DNA of 5,892 bases from Actinomycetota bacterium. GTDB taxonomy: Bacteria > Actinomycetota > Thermoleophilia > Solirubrobacterales > Thermoleophilaceae. Where the stretch lies: contig VAXR01000150.1 of the NCBI GenBank assembly GCA_005885165.1, positions 1-5,892 of the forward strand, in the 5' to 3' direction. The notes beneath the pieces are model-generated. The model did no database searches and was not told where the DNA came from. It was given only the letters and a program-made list of their open reading frames with translations. Shown one piece after another: positions 1 through 4,858 of the stretch. The translations under genes and the position numbers were made by a program. Every line of letters begins with the position of its first letter. Position 1 is the first letter of the stretch.

Positions 1-21
1 GCAGTCCACGACGAGCGCGCG

Positions 22-506
22 CTAGCCGCCGCTCGCGAACTCCACCTCGACCGAGAAGGCGCCGTCGGCGACCTTCTCGAACCGAGCGACCCGCCCCGCG
101 TCCGCCACGTCGTCCTCCACCTCGCCCAACAGGTCGAGCCGCTCGCCGCTGTCGCGCACCACCGCGCGAGCCACCTCCGCCCGCATCGGTAGCTGGGCCG
201 TCGACTTGGCCTTGCGGATCTCCGACAGGACCTCGGCTGCCACGTCGAGCATCACCTCGGACGCGTCGCCGTCGGGCGGCGCCGGCAGCAGCTCGTCCGC
301 GCTCGGCCAGCCTGCGGCGTGGATCGATCCCTCCTGCCACCAGGACCAGACCTCCTCGCAGACGAACGGCAGGAACGGCGCGAGCAGCCGCAGCTGTACC
401 TCGAGCGCGGCTCGCAGCGCTCCGTTCGCCGACGCCGCGGCGTCCTCGTCGTGGGCCCCGTAGCGGCGGCCCTTGACGAGCTCCACGTAGTCGTCGCAGA
501 ACCGGA
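22..506 (-). pseudogene. valS: Displaced C-terminal part of valS (anticodon-binding domain remnant)
   Basis: About 160 codons in a different minus frame from the main valS ORF encode the rest of the synthetase: RFCDDYVELVKGRRYG (the conserved FCDxYxELxK segment), then APFLPFVCEEVWSWW, typical of the class I anticodon-binding domain, then a C-terminal tail ending in TAG at 22-24. It begins abruptly at the junction (504-509). The segment expected between LRRL of the upstream part and RFCDDY here is absent, by comparison with E. coli ValS where about 29 residues separate the same landmarks. No good independent start codon or ribosome-binding site precedes it, so it is probably not a separate gene. 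Shifting frame alone would not rebuild the domain. The protein ends without an obvious long C-terminal coiled-coil arm. Confidence 0.82.
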
Positions 507-2495
507 CAGGCGCCGCAGCATCGCCACGTCCAGCGGCTTTGCCGCCTCGCCCACCGGTCCCTCGTGGCCGAGCACGAAGCGCGAGACGTTGAGCACCTTG
601 GTGGCGAGCCTCCGCCCGACCTTCATCTGGTTCTCGTCGAACGCCGTGTCCACGCCCGGGCGCCCGTTGGCGGCCCAGTAGCGCACGGCGTCCGAGCCGT
701 ACTGCTCGAGCATCGAGATCGGCGTGAGCACGTTGCCCTTCGACTTCGACATCTTCTTGCGCTCCGGATCGAGGACCCAGCCGGAGATCGCGGCGTTCCG
801 CCAGGGGAGGGCGTCGTGCAGGAAGTGGGCGCGCACGACGGTCGAGAACAGCCACGTCCGGATGATCTCGTGGGCCTGCGGGCGCACGTCCATCGGGAAG
901 ACCCGCTCGAAGAGGTCGGGGTCCTCCTGCCAGCCGCCCGCGATCTGCGGCGAGAGCGACGAGGTGGCCCAGGTGTCCATCACGTCCGGATCCCCGGCGA
1001 AGCCGCCCGGCTCGCCGCGCTGCTCGGGCGTGAAGCCGGGCGGCGTGTCGGACGACGGGTCGATCGGGAGCGCGGCATCGTCGGCGAGGATCGGGCTCGA
1101 GTGGTCGAGCGTCCCGTCGCCGGCGATCGGATACCAGACGGGGAAGGGGACCCCGAAGAAGCGCTGGCGGCTGATGCACCAGTCCTGGTTCAGGCCGTCC
1201 ACCCAGTTCTCGTAGCGGACGCGCATGTGCTCCGGGATCCAGCGCAGCTCGCGGCCGCGTGCCTTGAACTCCTCGCGGTGGTCGAGCGTTCGCACGAACC
1301 ACTGGCGGCTCGTGATGATCTCGAGCGGCCGCTCGCCCTTCTCGAAGAACTTCACCGGGTGCTCGATCGGGCGCGGCTCGGCCGCCAGCGCGCGGGCCTC
1401 GACGAGCAGTCCCGCGATCTCCTTCTGCGCCTGCTTCGCGCGCTTTCCGGCCAGCCGGTCGTAGGCGCCCTGCGCCCTGGCGGGATCGTCCGACTCGAAC
1501 CCCGGCTCGCCCCACCGGACCGGCCGCAGGCGCCCGTCGGGCTGGACCACCGAGCGAATCGGCAGTCCCAGCTCGCGCCACCACATAACGTCGGTGACGT
1601 CGCCGAAGGTGCACACCATCGCGATCCCGGTGCCCTTCTCCGGGTCGGCGAGCTCGTGCGCGAGCACGGGGAGATGCGTGCCGAAGAGCGGGGTGACGGC
1701 CTCGCCTCCTTCGAACAGCGCGCGGTAGCGCTCGTCGCCCGGGTGCGCGACCAGCGCCACGCAGGCGGGGATCAGCTCCGGCCGGGTGGTCTCGATCTCG
1801 ATCGGCTCGCCGCCGCCGGCTCGCGGGAACAGGACGCGGTAGGCCGCGCCCGGGGTCGTGCGGTCCTCGAGCTCGGCCTGCGCCACCGCGGTGCGGAAGT
1901 CGACGTCCCAGAGCGTCGGCGCCTCTACCGAGTAGACCAGGTCCTTGCGGAGGAGGTCGATGAACGCGCGCTGCGACGCGCGCTGGGCGCGCTCGCCGAT
2001 CGTCGTGTAGGTCATCGACCAGTCCACGGAGAGGCCGAGCCGGCGCCAGAGCTCCTCGAACGCCTTCTCGTCCTCGGCCGTCAGCCGCAGGCAGAGCTCC
2101 ACGAAGTTCTGGCGCGGGACCGGAATCGGGTCGTCGGGCGGCTCAGCCGGGGGCTCGAACCCGGGGTCGTACGGCAGCGAGGGGTCGCAGCGGACGCCGA
2201 AGTAGTTCTGGACTCGCCGCTCCGTGGGCAGCCCGTTGTCGTCCCACCCCATCGGGTAAAAGACGCGCTTCCCGCGCATCCTCTGGAAGCGCGCGATCAG
2301 GTCGGTGTGGCTGTACGAGAAGACGTGCCCGACGTGGAGGGCTCCGCTCACGGTGGGCGGCGGCGTGTCGATCGCGTAGATCTCGTCGCGGGTGGCCGAG
2401 CGGCCGAATGCGTAGGTGCCGTCGCGCTCCCAGCGCTCCGCCCACTTCGGCTCTATTCCCTCCAGCGATGGCTTGTCCGGCAGGCCTGTTGGCAC
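252..2495 (-). CDS. valS: Valine--tRNA ligase, type-2 (archaeal-like), frame broken near the anticodon-binding domain
   Basis: Class I aminoacyl-tRNA synthetase that charges tRNA-Val with valine in the cytoplasm and edits mischarged threonine. Visible in order: class I HIGH motif as HVGH (residues 54-57); type-2 signature GWDDNGLPTE just after it; CP1 editing domain with ETTRPE (235-240) and GTGIAMV (288-294); DWCISRQ (438-444); DVMDTWATSS (504-513); KMSKS (581-585, bases 741-755). Authentic sequence runs to about residue 663 (LRRL, ending near base 507). The last 84 residues of this open frame, to the TGA at 252-254, are out-of-frame Arg/Ser-rich sequence. The true C-terminal part lies in another frame (22-506). 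The start is GTG at 2495, because residues 8-22 already match the usual N-terminus (KPSLEGIEPKWAERW). It has no Shine-Dalgarno sequence. It lies 31 nt after the Ddn-like gene. An intact relative would be about 850 aa. The family call is very secure; functionality of the gene as read is doubtful. Confidence 0.93.
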   Translation of the reverse strand: MPTGLPDKPSLEGIEPKWAERWERDGTYAFGRSATRDEIYAIDTPPPTVSGALHVGHVFSYSHTDLIARFQRMRGKRVFYPMGWDDNGLPTERRVQNYFGVRCDPSLPYDPGFEPPAEPPDDPIPVPRQNFVELCLRLTAEDEKAFEELWRRLGLSVDWSMTYTTIGERAQRASQRAFIDLLRKDLVYSVEAPTLWDVDFRTAVAQAELEDRTTPGAAYRVLFPRAGGGEPIEIETTRPELIPACVALVAHPGDERYRALFEGGEAVTPLFGTHLPVLAHELADPEKGTGIAMVCTFGDVTDVMWWRELGLPIRSVVQPDGRLRPVRWGEPGFESDDPARAQGAYDRLAGKRAKQAQKEIAGLLVEARALAAEPRPIEHPVKFFEKGERPLEIITSRQWFVRTLDHREEFKARGRELRWIPEHMRVRYENWVDGLNQDWCISRQRFFGVPFPVWYPIAGDGTLDHSSPILADDAALPIDPSSDTPPGFTPEQRGEPGGFAGDPDVMDTWATSSLSPQIAGGWQEDPDLFERVFPMDVRPQAHEIIRTWLFSTVVRAHFLHDALPWRNAAISGWVLDPERKKMSKSKGNVLTPISMLEQYGSDAVRYWAANGRPGVDTAFDENQMKVGRRLATKVLNVSRFVLGHEGPVGEAAKPLDVAMLRRLSGSATTTWSSSRAAATGPTTRTPRRRRTERCEPRSRYSCGCSRRSCRSSARRSGPGGRRDRSTPQAGRARTSCCRRRPTATRPR

Positions 2496-2502
2496 GCGAG
2501 CA

Positions 2503-2530
2503 AGCGTATATGTGCCTACGGCGACGTCAG
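2503..2530 (-). promoter_or_regulatory. Possible leaderless promoter of valS
   Basis: On the minus strand, CTGACG (2530-2525, close to TTGACA) is followed after 16 nt by TACGCT (2508-2503, matching the actinobacterial -10 pattern TAnnnT). The -10 lies 7 nt before the GTG at 2495, so transcription would start at or next to the start codon. The valS start has no Shine-Dalgarno sequence, which fits a leaderless mRNA. The -35 overlaps the stop codon of the Ddn-like gene. This is inferred from motif matching only. An AT-rich CACATATAC just upstream is an alternative -10. Confidence 0.33.
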
Positions 2531-3027
2531 ACGGCCGGGCTCAGCCTGACCACCGGGATCTGGCGGTCGGCGGCGCGGTCCTTGTAGGTGTCGTAGCCGC
2601 CGTACACCGCCGTGGCCTGGCGCCACAGCCGCTCGCGATCCTCGCCCTCGGTCTCCCGCGCGACGTACACCCCGGTGCCCCCTCTCAGGAAGAGCTTCAC
2701 GCGCGGGTGCGCGCGGAGGTTGTGGAGCCAGGCCGGGTGGCGGGCGGCGCCGCCGGCGGAGGCGATCACCACGAGGTCGTCGCCATCGGTGAGGTAGAGC
2801 AGCGGCGTCCGGCGGCGCTGTCCGCTCTTGGCGCCGACGTGCTCGAGGACGAGCACCGGCTGCCCGGGCGCCAGGCTCAGCCACCCGCGCGTGAGCGGCA
2901 CGAGCACCTTGTCGATCGGGTTGGCGACGTGCAGGAAGTACCAGGAGCCCGGCTTCGAGGACAGGATCCGCGTGAGCGCGCGTACGAGCGCGGGGGGCCC
3001 GCCGCGGTCCTGCTCGGCCGCCGCCAC
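2527..3027 (-). CDS. Ddn-like (DUF385) deazaflavin-dependent nitroreductase-family protein
   Basis: A 166-aa protein of the family that includes mycobacterial Ddn, small split-barrel proteins that bind F420 and reduce quinones or nitroaromatics. Visible hallmarks: HVGAKSGQRRRTPLLYL (63-79), the conserved G-x-K-S-G-x-x-R-x-T-P-L-L-Y core; IASAGGAARHPAWLHNLRA (88-106), with the G-G-x-x-x-H-P-x-W-x-x-N-L cofactor-binding motif; and C-terminal IPVVRL (157-162). Length fits the family. The N-terminal ~45 residues carry a hydrophobic/amphipathic stretch (ILSSKPGSWYFLHVANPIDKVL), the region linked to membrane association in Ddn; that role here is inferred. The chosen start is GTG at 3027, which overlaps the upstream TAG by one base (TAGTG) and has GGAAGGGG at 3040-3033. 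A longer in-frame extension upstream has no family similarity. Translational coupling to the membrane-protein gene is likely. The exact substrate cannot be deduced. Confidence 0.9.
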   Translation of the reverse strand: MAAAEQDRGGPPALVRALTRILSSKPGSWYFLHVANPIDKVLVPLTRGWLSLAPGQPVLVLEHVGAKSGQRRRTPLLYLTDGDDLVVIASAGGAARHPAWLHNLRAHPRVKLFLRGGTGVYVARETEGEDRERLWRQATAVYGGYDTYKDRAADRQIPVVRLSPAV

Positions 3028-3455
3028 TAAGGCCCCTTCCGCGCCTTGCGGCCGCGGTCGCTCAACCAGCCGAACCCGAGTGCCATCCCGGCGTTGGCCA
3101 CGCCCGCACCGTACATCGCCGCCCGCGCGCCCGGACGGGTGAACGCCGGCGAGGTCGCCGCCCAGACCGTGTCGGTGAGAAGCTCGGTGCCGCGGAGCCA
3201 GGCGAGCGCCCACCAGTCGCGGCGCTTGCCGCGCGCCGCGGCCACGGCGTGGGCGGCGGCGAAGGTGAGCCAGATCGGCCCGCAGCGGCGAAACAGCGCC
3301 TCGGCGTCGGCCGATGGCCGCTCGTGGCCGAGCACCTTCAAGGTCGCGCGCGGAGCGAGCAGCGTGGCCGATCCGAGGATGAGGTCGAAGGCGATCATCC
3401 CCCGGTTCCACTCGCGGAGCAGTCGGGGGGCGTCGTCCGGCATCGCGCCGGACAC
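3027..3455 (-). CDS. Small hydrophobic protein, predicted four membrane segments, unknown function
   Basis: A 142-aa protein I do not recognise. It has four hydrophobic stretches, roughly residues 19-36, 58-75, 81-101 and 112-132, suggesting an integral membrane protein with a short charged N-terminus and a basic C-terminal tail (DRGRKARKGP). The third segment carries charged or polar residues (R88, E91, D95), which is unusual for a purely structural helix. No signal peptide, metal-binding cluster or enzyme motif is visible. Its position is telling: it starts 13 nt after the LLM oxidoreductase stop and its TAG overlaps the GTG of the Ddn-like gene, so it sits inside an F420/flavin operon. The start is uncertain. 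GTG at 3455 is given, ATG at 3443 is an equal alternative, and neither has a clear Shine-Dalgarno sequence, which suggests reinitiation from the upstream gene. Coding is supported by tight packing and plausible composition; the function is open. Confidence 0.75.
   Translation of the reverse strand: MSGAMPDDAPRLLREWNRGMIAFDLILGSATLLAPRATLKVLGHERPSADAEALFRRCGPIWLTFAAAHAVAAARGKRRDWWALAWLRGTELLTDTVWAATSPAFTRPGARAAMYGAGVANAGMALGFGWLSDRGRKARKGP
3033..3040 (-). promoter_or_regulatory. Ribosome-binding site that fixes the Ddn-like start
   Basis: GGAAGGGG on the minus strand lies 5 nt before the GTG at 3027, inside the end of the upstream membrane-protein gene. It supports the GTG that overlaps the upstream stop codon over any later start. 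Confidence 0.6.
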
Positions 3456-3468
3456 TAACCGACGGCAG

Positions 3469-4323
3469 TCAGTCGAGGGCTTCGCGCAACAGCCGCACCT
3501 GCTCCGGATCGCCGTCGCTCGGGAAGAAGATGTACTCGTCGCAGCCCGACGCCTCGAAGGCCGCCACGACCCCCTTCACCTGCTCCGCGCTCCTGGCCGC
3601 GCTGCCCGCGACCTGCTTCGCACCTTCCTCGCCCAGGAAGCCGTAGTAGCCCCCGATCGACCTCTGCGCGAGCTCCTCGGCGTTCGGCCCGAGCGAGTAG
3701 TAGCCGAGCGCGAGCTTGCGCGGCGAGCCGTCGCGGCCGGCCTCCGACCATGCCGACTCGAGCTGCGGCAGCGCCTTCTCGAAGGCATCCGGCGGGCCTC
3801 TGCCCATGATCCAGCCGGCGCCGTAGCGGGCGGCGCGCCGGAACGAGGCCTTCACGGACCCGCCGAGGATCACCGTCGGTGCGCCGTCGGGCGTCACGGG
3901 GCCGCCGATGCCGACCTCCTTCCCGTTCCAGAGCTCATGGAGCTCCTCGAGCTGGCGATCGAAAGCGCGGCCTCGAGTCGAGAAGTCCACGCCGCTTGCC
4001 TCGAAGTCGTCCTCCCGTCCCCCCGCGGCGAGGCCGAGCGTGAGGCGGCCGCCTGAGATCGCGTTGACGGTGGACGACTGCTTCGCGAACAGCGCGGTGT
4101 TGATGCGGAGCGGCGCGAGGAGAATCGAGGTGAGCAGCCCGATCCTCTCGGTGACGGCGGCTGCGGCGGCTAGCGAGACGAGCGGCTCGTGGCTCGGGTA
4201 CGCGATCCGGTCGATGGTCCCCAGCGAAGAGAACCCGGCCCCCTCGGCCTCGCGCGCCCAGTCGACGAGCTCGGGGCCCCTCGTTCCGATCACCGAGTTC
4301 GGAAGGCCGATCCCTATGTCCAT
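3469..4323 (-). CDS. LLM class flavin-dependent (F420-type) oxidoreductase
   Basis: A 284-aa bacterial luciferase-like TIM-barrel oxidoreductase; members use FMN or reduced/oxidised F420 to act on small organic substrates in the cytoplasm. Visible: first beta strand MDIGIGLPNS (1-10); DWAREAEGAGFSSLGTID (21-38), typical of the first helix and second strand; RIGLLTSILLAPLR (60-73); SGGRLTLGLAAGGREDDFEASG (90-111), the most diagnostic family motif; ILGGS (152-156), a typical strand-loop near the phosphate-binding region; and a C-terminal CDEYIFFPSDGDPEQVRLL segment. Length is normal to slightly short. The start is ATG at 4323, with GAGGAAG at 4339-4333 and a 9-nt spacer. It is the first gene of the minus-strand run and is divergent from the PPOX-type gene. 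Sequence does not settle F420 versus FMN; the two neighbouring deazaflavin-type genes favour F420. The substrate is unknown. Confidence 0.92.
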   Translation of the reverse strand: MDIGIGLPNSVIGTRGPELVDWAREAEGAGFSSLGTIDRIAYPSHEPLVSLAAAAAVTERIGLLTSILLAPLRINTALFAKQSSTVNAISGGRLTLGLAAGGREDDFEASGVDFSTRGRAFDRQLEELHELWNGKEVGIGGPVTPDGAPTVILGGSVKASFRRAARYGAGWIMGRGPPDAFEKALPQLESAWSEAGRDGSPRKLALGYYSLGPNAEELAQRSIGGYYGFLGEEGAKQVAGSAARSAEQVKGVVAAFEASGCDEYIFFPSDGDPEQVRLLREALD

Positions 4324-4374
4324 GGCGTTTCACTTCCTCGTTAGTCGATCGCCCACGAATTAAGCTCGCAGCCG
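4324..4374. promoter_or_regulatory. Divergent intergenic control region between LLM and PPOX-type genes
   Basis: These 51 nt separate two divergently transcribed redox genes and are notably richer in A+T than the surrounding coding DNA. On the plus strand, TAAGCT (4361-4366) matches TAnnnT and would place the transcription start about 2 nt before the ATG at 4375. No Shine-Dalgarno sequence precedes that ATG, so a leaderless or near-leaderless transcript is plausible. No convincing -35 is visible for it. For the minus strand, a promoter must overlap this space or lie inside the start of the PPOX gene, but I cannot name its boxes. No clear inverted-repeat operator was seen. A promoter function is inferred from the layout. 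Confidence 0.5.
4333..4339 (-). promoter_or_regulatory. Shine-Dalgarno sequence of the LLM oxidoreductase gene
   Basis: GAGGAAG lies 9 nt upstream of the ATG at 4323. It is the clearest classical ribosome-binding site in the window. An overlapping GTG at 4333, in another frame, is not used. Confidence 0.65.
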
Positions 4375-4815
4375 ATGGCGGTTGCTCGCTTTGATGAGCT
4401 ACCCGGCTGGGCGCAGGAGCTAATCCAGGGGGCTCCGGTCGCCCGGCTCGGACTGCTCGACTCCCGCGACCGCCCGCGCGTCTTGCCCGTCACGTTCGCG
4501 GTGGTCGACGGCGAGATCTGGACCGCAGTGGACCACAAGCCGAAGCGCTCGCCCGGGAGCGAGCTGGCGCGCGTGCGCTGGCTTCGCCGCCGCGGCGAGG
4601 CCGCCCTGACCGTCGACCGCTACGACGACGACTGGTCGCGGCTCGCCTGGGTCCAGGTCATCGGGGAGGTCGCGATCCACGAGCAGCCCCGGGAGGGGGT
4701 CGTGGCCGCGCTCGCCGCGAAGTACCCGCAGTACCGCGAGCGCGCTCCCGAGGGCCCCTTCCTTGGCCTGGCGCCCGAGCGGTTCGTGCACTGGCGCGCG
4801 GCGCCCGAGGAATAA
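4375..4815 (+). CDS. PPOX-class F420-dependent oxidoreductase, Rv0121/TIGR03668-like
   Basis: A 146-aa split-barrel protein of the pyridoxamine 5'-phosphate oxidase-like superfamily, resembling the TIGR03668 (Rv0121) group of probable F420-dependent enzymes. Visible: PVARLGLLDSRDRPRVLPVTFAV (21-43), the N-terminal strand pair with the R-P-x-x-x-P-V core; TAVDHKPKR (50-58), the group's signature; and VDRYDDDWSRLAWV (80-93), the equally distinctive Y-D-D-D-W-x-x-L-x-W-V segment. A C-terminal RFVHWRA strand follows. Length matches the group. It starts at ATG 4375 with no Shine-Dalgarno sequence; the TAA is at 4813-4815. It is transcribed away from the LLM gene and converges on the GH15 gene 43 nt downstream. 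It probably reduces or oxidises a small molecule with F420, but the substrate is unknown. Residues 59-72 (SPGSELARVRWLRRRG) differ from the commoner LxRLxNI form, a mild divergence. Confidence 0.9.
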   Translation: MAVARFDELPGWAQELIQGAPVARLGLLDSRDRPRVLPVTFAVVDGEIWTAVDHKPKRSPGSELARVRWLRRRGEAALTVDRYDDDWSRLAWVQVIGEVAIHEQPREGVVAALAAKYPQYRERAPEGPFLGLAPERFVHWRAAPEE

Positions 4816-4858
4816 CTTGACCAGATGCGGTGAGGAAGACGCGCCCGGCGAGGCCGCG
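4816..4858. other. Short convergent intergenic gap
   Basis: These 43 nt lie between the stop codons of two converging genes. The only foldable element seen is a 4-bp CGGC/GCCG stem with a GAG loop, without a T tract on either strand, so I do not call a terminator. Confidence 0.4.

Noticed and set aside
1..21. Possible start of another minus-strand gene just after valS
   Set aside because: Only 21 nt are available. A GTG at 9-7 is possible but nothing can be supported from so little sequence.
495..515. Programmed ribosomal frameshifting as an explanation for the split valS
   Set aside because: No slippery heptamer or evident stimulatory structure was seen, and changing frame would still leave about 28-29 conserved residues missing.
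507..1614. Minus-strand open frame running upstream of the valS junction in the same frame as the C-terminal remnant
   Set aside because: Upstream of about 504 it is a shadow of valS with low-complexity Arg/Gly/Ala sequence. Only the part downstream of the junction is real coding sequence.
564..2549. Long plus-strand open frame of 661 codons antisense to valS
   Set aside because: It mirrors valS codon structure in GC-rich DNA. The product is Arg/Ala/Val/Leu-rich with no domain, while the opposite strand carries unmistakable ValS motifs.
561..3345. Identical 15-mer CTCGTGGCCGAGCAC in valS (561-575) and in the membrane-protein gene (3331-3345)
   Set aside because: Both encode a chance VLGHE stretch with the same preferred codons. 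The flanks do not match, so it is not a repeat element.
3028..3411. N-terminal extension of the Ddn-like protein to about 294 aa
   Set aside because: The extension overlaps the membrane-protein gene in another frame, is Arg-rich without family similarity, and a GTG with a good ribosome-binding site exists at 3027.
4843..4858. CGGC-GAG-GCCG hairpin as a terminator between convergent genes
   Set aside because: The stem is only 4 bp with no T tract on either strand; such stems are expected by chance at this GC content.
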